DNA from: Treponema porcinum
Lineage (GTDB): Bacteria; Spirochaetota; Spirochaetia; Treponematales; Treponemataceae
Assembly: GCF_900167145.1 (NCBI RefSeq)
Contig: NZ_FUWG01000015.1
Location: 1 to 64,000 of the forward strand
Direction of reading: 5' to 3'
Length of the DNA stretch: 64,000 bases
Positions 41,663 to 52,141 of the stretch are shown in pieces. The stretch's first letter is position 1. Every line of letters starts with the position of its first letter. The translations under genes and the position numbers were made by a program. The notes below the pieces were generated by a model that was given only the letters and a program-made list of their open reading frames with translations, searched no databases and was not told the origin of the DNA.

Positions 41663-42739
41663 TTAAAAATATTCTTTAAGTACGTCGTACAGTCTGACTG
41701 CAGAATTGTGCAGGGTGAACTTTTCAAGCAGTTTTTCCGGGCTTTCAACAGGCTGCGAAAGCACTTCGTCAAGATTTACGTCCGGTTTGTCTGGGCTTAT
41801 GTAGCAGGCACATTTTCCGTAGATTTCAGGAAGGCTTGCCGCATCTGATATGATGATTTTTGCACCGCAGCTAAGCGCTTCAAGAGGCGGAATGCCGAAC
41901 CCTTCAAAATATGACGGAAAGATAAACGCCCTGCATTTTGAAAGCATTGCCTTAACCTGTCCGTCAGAAAGATAGCCTGCCATAATTATATTTTTCAGGT
42001 TTCCTGTTTTCTTGAGTTCCTCCGGCACGATGCTTTCAAGTGATTTTCCGGAAACTACAAACTGTTCGTCCGGGTAAAGAGAAGCATGCTCTATAATCCA
42101 CTTGAGGTTTTTTCTGGTAGAAAGGCTTCCGAGTGAAAAATAAAACTTTTTTTCTTCAAGTTCAGGAAACAGACGGAATACTGAATAGTCCGGTTTGATA
42201 GCGCTGTAGTTTCCCATTCCTGCATACACGACTTTTATGCGGTCAGGATTTATTTTATAAGTATCTGCAATTGTTTTTTTTGAATACTCTGAAACAGTTA
42301 TGATTTTCTTTGCTTTTCTGGCAATCCGCCTGTACATCAGGTTTGAGTAAAGCTGGATGAGTCTGTCCCGCGGATTTGCGCTGTAGTCGGACGGGTAGAG
42401 CTTTGCAAAAATATCGTGGATATATTCTATTCCCGGAGAGAAGAAAGGACACGTATTGGAAAAATCCAGGCTGAGCCGCCTGTTTTTTATGACGTATTTC
42501 TGAAAATGAACCTGTGTCCATTTAGGAAAAAATGATGCTTCTGCCTCAAGCCGTACGATTTTTATGTTTTTAAGTTCAGGAAGATTTTGTGCGTTTTTTG
42601 GAACTACAAGTTCGATTTTTCCGCTTTCTGCAAGCCTGTCAAGTTCCTTCGTCGTTTCTATGGCAACGCGCTCTATTCCTGTAACTGTACGGCACCACGA
42701 TTCGCCGTTTATGGCAATAATCCTGTTTTTTTTCTTCAT
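41663..42739 (-). CDS. Glycosyltransferase, GT4 type
   Basis: 358 residues from ATG 42739, chosen because an upstream in-frame start would overlap the preceding gene by 35 bp. GT-B fold: N-terminal INGESWCRTVTGIERVAIET, donor-binding half with FYFSLGSLSTRKNLKWIIE and FIFPSYFEGFGIPPLEALSCG (the E-x7-E of family 4). Probably transfers a sugar from a nucleotide donor during surface-polymer assembly in the cytoplasm. Last of three adjacent GT genes. Confidence 0.85.
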   Translation of the reverse strand: MKKKNRIIAINGESWCRTVTGIERVAIETTKELDRLAESGKIELVVPKNAQNLPELKNIKIVRLEAEASFFPKWTQVHFQKYVIKNRRLSLDFSNTCPFFSPGIEYIHDIFAKLYPSDYSANPRDRLIQLYSNLMYRRIARKAKKIITVSEYSKKTIADTYKINPDRIKVVYAGMGNYSAIKPDYSVFRLFPELEEKKFYFSLGSLSTRKNLKWIIEHASLYPDEQFVVSGKSLESIVPEELKKTGNLKNIIMAGYLSDGQVKAMLSKCRAFIFPSYFEGFGIPPLEALSCGAKIIISDAASLPEIYGKCACYISPDKPDVNLDEVLSQPVESPEKLLEKFTLHNSAVRLYDVLKEYF

Positions 42740-42752
42740 ACGCGCCTGTTTC

Positions 42753-43871
42753 CTAAATTTTTGTTTTTGCACGTTCTGCTGCTGCATCTACCGCAGCAAG
42801 GAAGTCTTCCTTAAAGCGTTCAAACGTAAATGACCGTGCATGTGAAACGATTTCTTCTTTTTTGAATGTTTCCTTTTTGTCAAGCTCTTCGAACCTGCAT
42901 ATCGCGTCTGCAAGGGATTCTGATGTCTGCTCAGGGAAGAAAATGCCGGTTTTTTCCTGAATGACCGTTTCGCAGGCACCGCCTTTTCCAAAAGCAATGA
43001 CCGGTGCGCCGCAAGCCTGCGCCTCAAGCGGAACAAAACCGAAGTCTTCCTCTGCACAGAAAAGCAGAGCACGGCATCGCTGAAGGTAGTCAAGTACCGT
43101 TTCGTCGCTTGCCCTGCCGGTAAACGTGATGTTCCTGTCATTGCCGGCAAGCTCGCGAAGCTTTTTCTCCTCAGAACCGCCTCCTATGATGACAAGTTTT
43201 TTTCCGAGTTTTTTACAGGCAGAAACGGCAAGGTCAATCCGCTTGTACGGAACAAGGCGCGAAAATGCCACGTAAAAATCTTCGCGCGGTTTTTCCGACG
43301 GAGAAAAGCGGCTTACATCTGTAGGAAGATAGATTACGCGTGCTTCCCGGTTCCAGAATTTCTGTATGCGCCGCGCAATATATGCAGAATTTGCAATGAG
43401 AACGTCTATCCGCTGGCTTGAAACGTAATCCCACAGGCGGATCTGACCCATCCACCTGTTCATAAAAAATCGCGTAAGCCATCCGCTTCTCTTGCGGTAA
43501 TCAAAGAAAAGATCCCAGGCATAGCGCATAGGCGAGTGAATGAACGCGACGTGCGGAACTGAAGGCGGAGTAATAATGCCTTTTGCGCAAGACGATGAAG
43601 AACTTATGACTAAATCGTAGCCGGAAAAATCAAACGATTCAAACGCGCCCGGCATAAATTTAAGAAGTTTCGTGTAGATTTTTGGTGCAAATGGAATTTT
43701 CTGAAAATATGACGTAAAAATCCTGTTTGAGTCAAAATGACCTTTCATCTTTTTCTTGTCATAGACAAGGGTGTAGATGTCTGCATCGGGATAAAGTTTT
43801 AAAAGATATTCGACGAAAAGTTCAGCTCCGCCGTAATTTACAAGCCAGTCGTGGACAACAGCAACTTTCAT
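42753..43871 (-). CDS. Glycosyltransferase, GT4 mannosyltransferase-like (WbaZ type)
   Basis: 372 residues starting MKVAVVHDWLVNYGGAELFV, the hallmark of WbaZ-like O-antigen mannosyltransferases. Donor-side motifs YVAFSRLVPYKRIDLAVSAC and CAEEDFGFVPLEAQACGAPV. Overlaps the upstream GT gene by 4 bp (ATGA-type coupling). Mannose use fits the manA gene at 48.9 kb. Confidence 0.87.
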   Translation of the reverse strand: MKVAVVHDWLVNYGGAELFVEYLLKLYPDADIYTLVYDKKKMKGHFDSNRIFTSYFQKIPFAPKIYTKLLKFMPGAFESFDFSGYDLVISSSSSCAKGIITPPSVPHVAFIHSPMRYAWDLFFDYRKRSGWLTRFFMNRWMGQIRLWDYVSSQRIDVLIANSAYIARRIQKFWNREARVIYLPTDVSRFSPSEKPREDFYVAFSRLVPYKRIDLAVSACKKLGKKLVIIGGGSEEKKLRELAGNDRNITFTGRASDETVLDYLQRCRALLFCAEEDFGFVPLEAQACGAPVIAFGKGGACETVIQEKTGIFFPEQTSESLADAICRFEELDKKETFKKEEIVSHARSFTFERFKEDFLAAVDAAAERAKTKI

Positions 43872-44917
43872 ATCAATTCCTTTTTTATGGTTTCAAATGT
43901 TTTACTGAATGAATAGATTTTTGGAATGTCCCGAACTTCCGGGAGTTCAAAAGACTTTTCGATTTTTTCTGCAAGGTCGTCTGGATTTCCTGAAGAAAAG
44001 AACGTAACCGGAAAATCTCGGTAGATTTCCCTGAACACAGGAATGTCGGAGATTACGGCGTTCGTTCCGCAGGTAAGCGCTTCAAGCGGCGGCATTCCGA
44101 ATCCTTCGTAAAATGACGGCTGGACAAGAAGGTTTGCCTTGTAATAGCAGTTTTTCAGTTCTTCGTTTGATATTTTTCCTGTAAAGCAGACTGCGGACGG
44201 CGGAAGAGTTTTTATTTCTTCAAAGATTGCAGTATCGCCGGTGCGGAAATTTTCTGCGTTTCCTACTATTATAAGGCGTGAGTCCGGCACTTTTTTTAGG
44301 AGAAGCCGGAAAGCATCAAGAAGAACTTTTAGCCCCTTGTGCTTTTTTATGTTTCCTACAAAAAGGACAGAATGTTTTTCTTTCCGTATGATTTCCGTTC
44401 CGTCGGTGCGTGACGAAAGGTATTCCGGTGCGGCATTATACGTTACGACAACCGGCTTTTTGCAGTGAAGGAGCGTTTTTATGCGCTCCGCAGAAAAATT
44501 TGAAACTGTAAAAACTGCGGCGGATTTTCGTGCGGCGCGCCTGTAAAAGCATTTTCTTACGAATGTACCTGCTTTTGAAGCAAGACCCGGCACGTCAAGA
44601 AAAACAATATCGTGGATTGTTGTGTACACCGGAACGCGTATGCCTCCCGGAATATTGCAGTACGGCGTGTAGAATGCGCCGCATTCGTTTATTTTTTTCA
44701 GGACGTTTTTCGGAAAAAAGAAAAGTTCCTGTACGGAAAAAGGTTCTGCCGTACATTCGCAGACAGTTACGCCGGCACAAGATTTGTATTTTTCAATGAC
44801 GCTGCCGCTTCCGATAAGCAGGCATTCAAAATCTTTGATAAAATAGGGAAGAAGAGCATCAAAATATGAGCCGATTCCGCTTTTTCCGCTCATTCTGCAG
44901 TCAATTGCTATTTGCAT
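43868..44917 (-). CDS. Glycosyltransferase, GT4 type
   Basis: 349 residues: MQIAIDCRMSGKSGIGSYFD, SVLFVGNIKKHKGLKVLLDA, LLVQPSFYEGFGMPPLEALT. First gene of the three-GT operon and divergent from the barrel gene at 44975, with only ~57 bp between starts. Confidence 0.87.
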   Translation of the reverse strand: MQIAIDCRMSGKSGIGSYFDALLPYFIKDFECLLIGSGSVIEKYKSCAGVTVCECTAEPFSVQELFFFPKNVLKKINECGAFYTPYCNIPGGIRVPVYTTIHDIVFLDVPGLASKAGTFVRKCFYRRAARKSAAVFTVSNFSAERIKTLLHCKKPVVVTYNAAPEYLSSRTDGTEIIRKEKHSVLFVGNIKKHKGLKVLLDAFRLLLKKVPDSRLIIVGNAENFRTGDTAIFEEIKTLPPSAVCFTGKISNEELKNCYYKANLLVQPSFYEGFGMPPLEALTCGTNAVISDIPVFREIYRDFPVTFFSSGNPDDLAEKIEKSFELPEVRDIPKIYSFSKTFETIKKELI

Positions 44918-44974
44918 ATTGAAAAAATATATACTTTCTTGTACATAAAATCAATGTGTGATACATTTGCGTGT

Positions 44975-46816
44975 ATGAAAATAAAACGTTTTCTTACCAT
45001 TCTTATACTTTCTGTCGCGGTTCATTGCGGTGTTTTTTCCCAAATTTACAGCCAGCAGCAGCTTATAAAAGCAGGACACTGGATTTACGATGCGCTATTT
45101 AAATTGTATGCAGAAAATGCGCGCCTTACAATTGCAGACAGTGCGCCATTGAGCGTTTCAGAACTCCGTCTTTATTTTTCAAAAATTGATTATGAGTCGC
45201 TTTCTGATTCCGGGCGGGCGGTGTACCGCGAAGTGCAGGACTTTCTGTACACAGATGCATTTAAATTTAATTTCAGCGGCGCCTTTATGGGTTTTAACTT
45301 AAAGCTGGAGCCAGAACTTCTTCATAAATCAAATTCTGACCTTGACTGGTCGTTTCAGACAGATTACACAGGGCATATTCCTCATACGGAATACAAATAC
45401 AGTGATGAAATCAACTACAAAGACAGCGAAGATGACAGAATTGCGATAAAAATAGAAAACGTGGAGAAAAAAATTGTACCTTCTGAATATGGTGCAACTT
45501 CCTCTTTCAACGCAAATTCCCTGAGCAGACCGTTTGCTTCTGTTCCGATTTATCTTGGCTGGGGCGATATTTTTATGATAGAAACATCGCCGTGCTTTGC
45601 AAAAAGCTGGTGGGCAATGACAGAGGATGATAATTTTATAAATATTGCTTATTCCGGGTCTGACCTTGACTTTTTGTGGCCTCGCGAAGCATACGGAACT
45701 GCCGGCTGGTGTTTTGGAAAGTGGGGCTTTAATATTCATACGGCACGCTCCGGACTTCAGATCGGGCGTACACAGACAGGAAGCATCATTTATAACAATT
45801 CCTTTGAAACACAGTCCTACGTACAGCTGAATTTATATTCGCAGTATATGAAATACAATCTTGACGTAGTTCAGATTGAAAAGCAGAAATTTATGTACCT
45901 TCATATGCTTGACATACAGCCGTTCAAATGGGTACGCGCCGGTCTTGTTGAAGGAACTCTTATTAACGAACCGTTTGAGCTTCGCTTTTTAAATCCGCTT
46001 ATGATTATGCATTCTTTCGGCTCGTGGGAAGACTATTCCGACGACAAGGAAGAAGCTGTATACGGAGAATCGCACGTCTGTGCCTATATGGGCGTATTTG
46101 TGGACATTATGCCGTGCAAAAACCTTCGCATTTACGGCTTGTATGCCCAGAATGAAATTCAACCGCCGTCAGAACAGGGGTCCGCAAACGGAAGGGCAAT
46201 GCCTGACAGTCTTGGAGGACAGCTCGGTTTTGAACTTAATATTCCGGAAAAAGACGGCGGATACTATACGCTGGCTATGGAAGGAATTTACACAACTCCA
46301 TATTTGTATATAAAACAGGGTGCAGACTGGTCTTTGTACAGTTCACGTTACAATATGCAAAGTAACGGTTCAACGCCGCTCTGTTCATGGATTGGTACGC
46401 CGTTCGGTCCTGACGCAGCCGGTTTTCAGGTAAAATTCGGCTATGAAAGGCTGAACAGATGGAATGCGGAAATTCAATATCTGTTTCTTGCGCACGGTAC
46501 TAATTCGTTCGGAATGTTCGGTTCATATTTTGAAGATAAAAACGGCGACAGGTGGTGGGCGTATTATCCAAGCGTCCTTCGCCGTCTTGGAATTTTAAGC
46601 GATGATGACTCAGAAGATATTGCCCGTTCGTACAAACTTACCGGCACTGTGCAGTTTACAAACTCAATAACGCTTAAAGGCTATTATACGTTCAACAGTC
46701 ATCTTCGTGCGGATGCACAGGCAGTCTATCAGTTTATAATAAATCACAGGAATGTCAGCGGTAATTTTGAACAGGGGATAGAACTTGCCGTGTCTTTGAC
46801 GTATAATCTATTCTAG
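44975..46816 (+). CDS. Outer-membrane beta-barrel protein, Wzi/capsule-assembly-like
   Basis: 613 residues from ATG 44975, which begins with the signal peptide MKIKRFLTILILSVAVHCGV; the longer frame lacks one. After a helical ~100-residue N-terminal part come many alternating aromatic/polar strands ending in SLTYNLF, a C-terminal Phe typical of outer-membrane barrels. Overall layout (PREAYGTAGWCFGKWGFNI, LRIYGLYAQNE) resembles the capsule assembly Wzi family. Likely anchors or exports the polymer made by the neighbouring genes. Confidence 0.65.
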   Translation: MKIKRFLTILILSVAVHCGVFSQIYSQQQLIKAGHWIYDALFKLYAENARLTIADSAPLSVSELRLYFSKIDYESLSDSGRAVYREVQDFLYTDAFKFNFSGAFMGFNLKLEPELLHKSNSDLDWSFQTDYTGHIPHTEYKYSDEINYKDSEDDRIAIKIENVEKKIVPSEYGATSSFNANSLSRPFASVPIYLGWGDIFMIETSPCFAKSWWAMTEDDNFINIAYSGSDLDFLWPREAYGTAGWCFGKWGFNIHTARSGLQIGRTQTGSIIYNNSFETQSYVQLNLYSQYMKYNLDVVQIEKQKFMYLHMLDIQPFKWVRAGLVEGTLINEPFELRFLNPLMIMHSFGSWEDYSDDKEEAVYGESHVCAYMGVFVDIMPCKNLRIYGLYAQNEIQPPSEQGSANGRAMPDSLGGQLGFELNIPEKDGGYYTLAMEGIYTTPYLYIKQGADWSLYSSRYNMQSNGSTPLCSWIGTPFGPDAAGFQVKFGYERLNRWNAEIQYLFLAHGTNSFGMFGSYFEDKNGDRWWAYYPSVLRRLGILSDDDSEDIARSYKLTGTVQFTNSITLKGYYTFNSHLRADAQAVYQFIINHRNVSGNFEQGIELAVSLTYNLF

Positions 46817-46831
46817 TTTCTTGAGGATTTT

Positions 46832-48829
46832 ATGAAAAAAAAGATTTTTTGCAGCGTTTTGTTTTCAGTTCTGATTGTTTCTGCATTTGCACAGAATAAT
46901 CTCAGCGTCGATGTTGACAGTGAAATATACAGGATTCTGGAAAACTGCCAGAGCAGGGGACTGTGCGATATTCTTCCCGGTGCAAAACCTTATACGCAGA
47001 ATAGAATCCTTCAGGCAGTAAATGAAATTCTTGAAAATGAAGACAGACTTTCTGCTACGGAAAAAGCCGTTCTGAATGATTATCTTGAAGAACATTCGCA
47101 GAAAGAAGAAAAAGTCGTTTCAAAAACGCATCTTCGCCTTCAGAATAATATTCTGAACGTTCCGTTCAGTTTTGAATATATGTTCGGACTTGAAGTAAGC
47201 GGAAGCAGCGGTCTGTATACTGATTCTGATTTTAACAAGGCCGGATTCGATTTTATTCCTTCCGTTGATTTCAGGGGCGATTTGAGCAGATACATTTCCT
47301 ACACGCTGAAAGTTCTTATTGACGTTACGCGGATGCCGCTTTATGAATGCGGAACTGATTATTTTGTCGGCTACAGCTGGTTTAATACTTTTCCTGCAAA
47401 AGAAGGAACTGAAAATACAAAACCGTATGAAGTAGGAGATTATGCGGACGCGCTGGCAGACAATGACAATGACAAATCCGTTGCCGATGCAAAATACGGC
47501 GAGCCTGACCGCAGGACGATACGGACATTAAAAAATACGGCATACCTTCCTTTTGCCTATAAGAAAAAATGGAGCGGTCAGATGTATCTTTTGGAAAATA
47601 TGAGCGCGTCCGGTCTTGAAGGATGGCCGCAGACTCTTGGCGTTAGCGGAACAATCAATGCCGAAATCCGTACTTCGCTTCTGAATAACAGCATTTCCAT
47701 AGGTGCAGGTAGAATAAATCACGAATGGGCGGCAATGGACACAGGTTCAAGTCTTGTACTGAACAGAAGTGCGCAGCCGTTCTTTTCTGCTGATATGACG
47801 GTGGAGCTTTTTCCGTTCCTGACGTATTCTGCGCTTACTGGAATTCTTGAATATCCTAATCAGGATTATATGGCAGAATCAAGCTGGCCGGACGGAATTG
47901 AAGATGACTCATTGTTCCAGAATGCTTTTTCCCTCAATATGATTGAACTTGACTACAAATATTTTCATTTTGATTTCGGTTCGTCCGTTGTGTGGCCTAA
48001 GCGGTTTGAGATAGGGTATATTTTCCCTCTGGTAAATTTTGTTGAGTATCAAAATCACATCGGTGACAACGATAACTGTGCCCTTTTCGGAGACATTATG
48101 TTTAGAAAACCGGGACTGGGTTCTATATGGGCATCTTTGTATCTTGACGAAATCAACGGATTGAATAACAATCCGCTTACTTCTTCGCGCGCTATGTTTG
48201 CCGGTCAGCTTGGTACAAAAATCATTATTCCTAAACTTCCGTTTGCTTCAGTTTCTATGCGATATACAAAGGTTGAACCGTTCTGTTATACGCACCATTC
48301 AATCAACTATACTCCGTGGTACAGCCACTATGTGTGCGAAAGTTACACGAATAACGGAGAATGTCTTGGTTATTATCTTCCGCCGAATGCAGATGAGTTT
48401 TTCTTTCGCTTTGAAACTACTCCTGTACGCGGACTCAGTACGTCTTTTCAATATCAGTTTATCCGTCACGGTGCAGACTATGGAACACAGCAGGTTCAGG
48501 GAAGCAGCCTGTATTCAGAACTGTCAAATGCAAATCGTGATGACATAGAAAAGCACTTTCTGCACGACGGTGCGTACAACTGGATGCATATTATAAGTGC
48601 TGGTGCATCATATTCTACAAAGAAAACAAAAGTCCCGTTCAATGTATATGGCAGTCTTGGATTTTTGTACAGCTACTACACGATGATTGATGACGAAGAC
48701 TACGAAATGACTATCCTTGGAAATCATAAGGCGGACGGAAATACAAAATATCATTTTGTAGATAACGACGAATATCCTGTTCAGTGCGGCATTGTAATGA
48801 CGTTTGGAATTAAACTGTGGAATTTCTAG
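46832..48829 (+). CDS. Outer-membrane beta-barrel protein, second copy in tandem
   Basis: 665 residues, signal peptide MKKKIFCSVLFSVLIVSAFA. An N-terminal helical domain (SEIYRILENCQSRGLCDILP, NRILQAVNEILENEDRLSAT) is followed by a large predicted barrel (LGVSGTINAEIRTSLLNNSI, VSMRYTKVEPFCYTH) ending GIKLWNF. Same architecture as the gene 15 bp upstream, with low identity. Likely a Wzi-like surface-polymer protein. Confidence 0.6.
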   Translation: MKKKIFCSVLFSVLIVSAFAQNNLSVDVDSEIYRILENCQSRGLCDILPGAKPYTQNRILQAVNEILENEDRLSATEKAVLNDYLEEHSQKEEKVVSKTHLRLQNNILNVPFSFEYMFGLEVSGSSGLYTDSDFNKAGFDFIPSVDFRGDLSRYISYTLKVLIDVTRMPLYECGTDYFVGYSWFNTFPAKEGTENTKPYEVGDYADALADNDNDKSVADAKYGEPDRRTIRTLKNTAYLPFAYKKKWSGQMYLLENMSASGLEGWPQTLGVSGTINAEIRTSLLNNSISIGAGRINHEWAAMDTGSSLVLNRSAQPFFSADMTVELFPFLTYSALTGILEYPNQDYMAESSWPDGIEDDSLFQNAFSLNMIELDYKYFHFDFGSSVVWPKRFEIGYIFPLVNFVEYQNHIGDNDNCALFGDIMFRKPGLGSIWASLYLDEINGLNNNPLTSSRAMFAGQLGTKIIIPKLPFASVSMRYTKVEPFCYTHHSINYTPWYSHYVCESYTNNGECLGYYLPPNADEFFFRFETTPVRGLSTSFQYQFIRHGADYGTQQVQGSSLYSELSNANRDDIEKHFLHDGAYNWMHIISAGASYSTKKTKVPFNVYGSLGFLYSYYTMIDDEDYEMTILGNHKADGNTKYHFVDNDEYPVQCGIVMTFGIKLWNF

Positions 48830-48865
48830 GGGCGGGGATTAACGGATAGATGAAGTTCCGCTAAC

Positions 48866-48897
48866 AAAAAAGCTGTCCGGCAAGGACAGCTTTTTTT
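48866..48897. terminator. Bidirectional terminator
   Basis: AAAAAAGCTGTCC-GGCA-AGGACAGCTTTTTTT between the converging barrel and manA genes. Confidence 0.9.
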
Positions 48898-48913
48898 ATC
48901 ATTTAAAGCTTTT

Positions 48914-49717
48914 TCAGGATGCAGAAATCTTCATAAGTGAAAGATGACCCTCAACGGTTACTTTTTCACCTGGCAGCAATGCAAAAATATCATTTTTACT
49001 GATTTTTTCATTTGTTCCGCCGTTCGCCTTTATAACTCCTTCGCCGTCAAGAATAAACAGAAGGCGGCAGTTTTCAGGTATATTTTTTCCGCTTGCAAAC
49101 ATACTCCATCCTCCGTTTACAGTTATTTTTTCAAGCGAAAAATACGGACAGCTGAATTCTCCCGGAAAGGCACTGATTTTATCAAGCGGACTGTTCTTGA
49201 TTGATTTCAGCGATTTTTCTATATGAAGTTCGCGCGGACGTCCCCAGTCATAAAGGCGGTACGTTATGTCGCAGGACTGCTGTACTTCAAGAAGCGTAAG
49301 TCCGCCGCCGATTGCGTGAACAGTTCCTGCCGGAATAAAGATAAAATCATCTTTTTTTACCGGAACAAGATTAAGGTATGAGTCAAGTTTATTTGCGTCA
49401 ATTGCAGCCTTGAGTTCTTCCGCAGTGTAAGTGCCGTTCAGTCCGTAGACAAGCTGTGCGTCCGGTGCGGCGTTCAGCACATACCAGCATTCCGTTTTTC
49501 CTACGTTTCCTTCACCTTCAAGCTGTACGGCGGTGTCGTCATCCGGGTGAACCTGAACGGAAAGCGATGAATCTGCCTTTATTATTTTTACAAGCAGAGG
49601 ATAAGAACCGCCCAGCGCAGAAAGAAATTCTTTCTGGACGCCGGCTTTGTGTGTTGAGGCAAGCCATTTTTCATAGCCCCAGACTTTATCAAATTTCAGA
49701 GAGTCAAGCCTTATCAT
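48914..49717 (-). CDS. manA: Mannose-6-phosphate isomerase, class I (short type)
   Basis: 267 residues. Zinc-site motifs: LSVQVHPDDDTA (about 53-64), GKTECWYVLNA (73-83), FIPAGTVHAIGGGLTLLEVQ, and the catalytic Arg segment YRLYDWGRPRELH. Interconverts fructose-6-P and mannose-6-P for GDP-mannose supply. Last gene of the minus-strand operon and adjacent to ugd (stop and start abut). Confidence 0.93.
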   Translation of the reverse strand: MIRLDSLKFDKVWGYEKWLASTHKAGVQKEFLSALGGSYPLLVKIIKADSSLSVQVHPDDDTAVQLEGEGNVGKTECWYVLNAAPDAQLVYGLNGTYTAEELKAAIDANKLDSYLNLVPVKKDDFIFIPAGTVHAIGGGLTLLEVQQSCDITYRLYDWGRPRELHIEKSLKSIKNSPLDKISAFPGEFSCPYFSLEKITVNGGWSMFASGKNIPENCRLLFILDGEGVIKANGGTNEKISKNDIFALLPGEKVTVEGHLSLMKISAS

Positions 49718-50902
49718 CTAATCCCTCGAATACAAATCCCTCGTATAAACCTTTTCTTTTACAGAAAGCAGATCGTCAGTCATTCTGTTTGCAATAATAA
49801 CGTCGCTCATCTGCTTGAACTCTTCAAAATCACGAATGACTTTTGAATTGAAAAAATCCTCCTGTTTGTAAGTCGGTTCATAGATTACAACTTCAATTCC
49901 TTTTGCCTTAATGCGCTTCATAACGCCCTGAATTGAACTCTGGCGGAAATTGTCGCTGTTCGCTTTCATTGTAAGACGGTACACACCTACTGTTTTAGGC
50001 TTGCGCGAAATAATCTGGTCTGCTATAAAATCTTTTCTCGTTGTGTTTGACTCAACGATAGCCTGAATAAGATTATTTGGAACGTCCTTATAGTTTGCAA
50101 GAAGCTGCTTTGTGTCCTTTGGAAGACAGTAACCGCCGTAACCGAACGACGGATTATTGTAGAAGTCGCCGATTCTAGGGTCAAGGCATACGCCTTTGAT
50201 GATTGAGGCAGTATCAAGACCGCGCACTTCTGCATAGGTGTCAAGTTCGTTGAAGTATGCTACGCGAAGCGCAAGATAGGTATTTGCAAAAAGTTTTATC
50301 GCTTCTGCTTCCGTGCAGGTTGTAATAAGGACAGGAATGTCAGTCTTAATTGCGCCCTGCTTCAAAAGTTCAGAGAAAGAAACAGCCTTTTCTTTAAGGA
50401 ACGGCTTTGTTTTTGGATAACTTACTACGATGCGCGAAGGGTAAAGGTTGTCATAAAGCGCATGACCCTCACGCAGGAATTCCGGCGAAAACAGAATATT
50501 CATATCAGGATATTTTTCAAGAAGCATATCATTATATCCAACTGGAACGGTTGATTTTACAATGACAACAGCTTCTTTGTTGTATTTCTGCACTAAATCA
50601 ATGACGGCTTCTACGCTTGAAGTGTCAAAAAAATTCTTTGTTTCATCGTAATTTGTCGGTGTAGAAATGATTACAAAATCCGCATTTTTATAGGCTTTTT
50701 CAGAGTCTGTTGTAGCCTCAAGATTAAGCGTTTTTTCTGCAAGATATTCTGAAATTTCCTTGTCTACAATCGGCGATTTTTTACTGTTTATAAGGTCTAC
50801 TTTTTCCTGAACAATATCAACGGCATATACTTTGTTGTGCTGTGAAAGCAATATAGAATTTGAAAGCCCTACATAACCGGTGCCTGCAACTGCAATAGTC
50901 AT
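49718..50902 (-). CDS. ugd: UDP-glucose 6-dehydrogenase
   Basis: 394 residues from ATG 50902. [20 protein letters not shown] is the NAD site; catalytic Cys is in [29 protein letters not shown] is present. Makes UDP-glucuronate. The start at 50902 lies 3 bp after the previous stop and gives the usual length of short bacterial Ugd. UDP-glucuronate would then serve the 4-epimerase encoded at 57894. Confidence 0.93.
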   Translation of the reverse strand: MTIAVAGTGYVGLSNSILLSQHNKVYAVDIVQEKVDLINSKKSPIVDKEISEYLAEKTLNLEATTDSEKAYKNADFVIISTPTNYDETKNFFDTSSVEAVIDLVQKYNKEAVVIVKSTVPVGYNDMLLEKYPDMNILFSPEFLREGHALYDNLYPSRIVVSYPKTKPFLKEKAVSFSELLKQGAIKTDIPVLITTCTEAEAIKLFANTYLALRVAYFNELDTYAEVRGLDTASIIKGVCLDPRIGDFYNNPSFGYGGYCLPKDTKQLLANYKDVPNNLIQAIVESNTTRKDFIADQIISRKPKTVGVYRLTMKANSDNFRQSSIQGVMKRIKAKGIEVVIYEPTYKQEDFFNSKVIRDFEEFKQMSDVIIANRMTDDLLSVKEKVYTRDLYSRD

Positions 50903-50904
50903 AA

Positions 50905-52140
50905 TTAGTCCCCTGTTTTTTGTATCATATAGTCTGCAATACGCTTTCCTGCTTCGCCGATGTGCATCCATGCAGTTTCTTTTGCGATTTTCCGCTGTGC
51001 TGCAAGTTCCGGCGAGTCAGATGCGTTCTGAATTACCTCTTTTATGTTGTCAAAATCTTTTTCGTCAAGTTTTATGCCCATTTTTTCAAGAACGGCAAAC
51101 TGCCACAACTGCTTGTTTAAATCATAAGCATCATACGGCATAAGATCCATATCGGCAGAAACATACATTACAGGTTTGTCGCACAGGAACGTATAGTCAA
51201 AAATAATTCCTGAAAAATCTGAAATCATCATATCTGCTTTTTTCATTGAATAGATGTTGTCGCGCTCGTAATCCCACTCAAGATTTTTATTGTCCTTGTA
51301 GCGTGTTTCAAGCCGTTTAAGCATTTCCGGTTCTGATTTCTTTGACTGCGGATGAGGGCGGACGATAATGCGCCAGCCGGTCTTTACAAGTGGATCAAGC
51401 AGTTTTTCGCCGTAGCGTGCAAGAACTCCGACTTTTCCCCAGGACGGAGAAACAAGCACTGTAAACGGATGGTTTTCTTCCTGCGGAACGCTCTTGATTT
51501 TCTGCGAAAGGACATCAAGATACGTACATCCGACCGTAACAAGTTCTTTCTGCGGAATGCCGCGCTGGTTCTCAAGCGCACGTATGTCATCTTTCTGATA
51601 GTCGCCGGTAAGAAGGACAGAATCAAAATAGTCGAGTCCGAACAGGCGGTATGTTGTTGCGTCGTTAGGCATATGAAGGACGTGCGAATAGTGCGCAACG
51701 CGCTTGCTTCTCTTAAGCTGGTACACCTGAAGTCCAGGCGTCGTCATTAGCACAAAACCGGCGCTCAGCATATTGAGTTTTGCAAATGCAACGTTTCCTT
51801 CACCGATAAATTCCGGTTTTACGAATTTATACGTTTCATTAAAAACTGGATCGTCCTTTGCAGAAGTGTAGTAGGTAAGTTCAATTCCGCGCTTTTCAAA
51901 TTCGTCTGCAACAGGCTTAAATACGTTCCAGTATTGCTTGCCTTCGCAGTAGATTACGTACTTTTTATAGGAAGAATCGGCTGCAACACCGCCTTTTTTC
52001 CCGGAGAAAAACAGCTTGAGCTTTAAAAACAGCGCTTTTGCAAGGAAGAAAAGCGTTGCTGCTGCGCCAATAAGAATTGAGAACAGCATACTTCCCGTGC
52101 CAGGGTCAATGTACAATGTTAAAACAGTAGAATTCATCAT
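50905..52140 (-). CDS. CDP-glycerol glycerophosphotransferase-like protein (TagB/TagF family)
   Basis: 411 residues. Short N-terminal membrane segment ([20 protein letters not shown]) followed by the GT-B domain: [66 protein letters not shown] (the family's C-terminal signature with Ser-Asp). Enzymes of this family transfer glycerol-phosphate or ribitol-phosphate in teichoic acid-like polymers. No tarD-type CDP-glycerol gene is in the window. Neighbouring YidC-sulfatase fusions strengthen a phosphoglycerol polymer model. Confidence 0.82.
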   Translation of the reverse strand: MMNSTVLTLYIDPGTGSMLFSILIGAAATLFFLAKALFLKLKLFFSGKKGGVAADSSYKKYVIYCEGKQYWNVFKPVADEFEKRGIELTYYTSAKDDPVFNETYKFVKPEFIGEGNVAFAKLNMLSAGFVLMTTPGLQVYQLKRSKRVAHYSHVLHMPNDATTYRLFGLDYFDSVLLTGDYQKDDIRALENQRGIPQKELVTVGCTYLDVLSQKIKSVPQEENHPFTVLVSPSWGKVGVLARYGEKLLDPLVKTGWRIIVRPHPQSKKSEPEMLKRLETRYKDNKNLEWDYERDNIYSMKKADMMISDFSGIIFDYTFLCDKPVMYVSADMDLMPYDAYDLNKQLWQFAVLEKMGIKLDEKDFDNIKEVIQNASDSPELAAQRKIAKETAWMHIGEAGKRIADYMIQKTGD

Positions 52141-52141
52141 T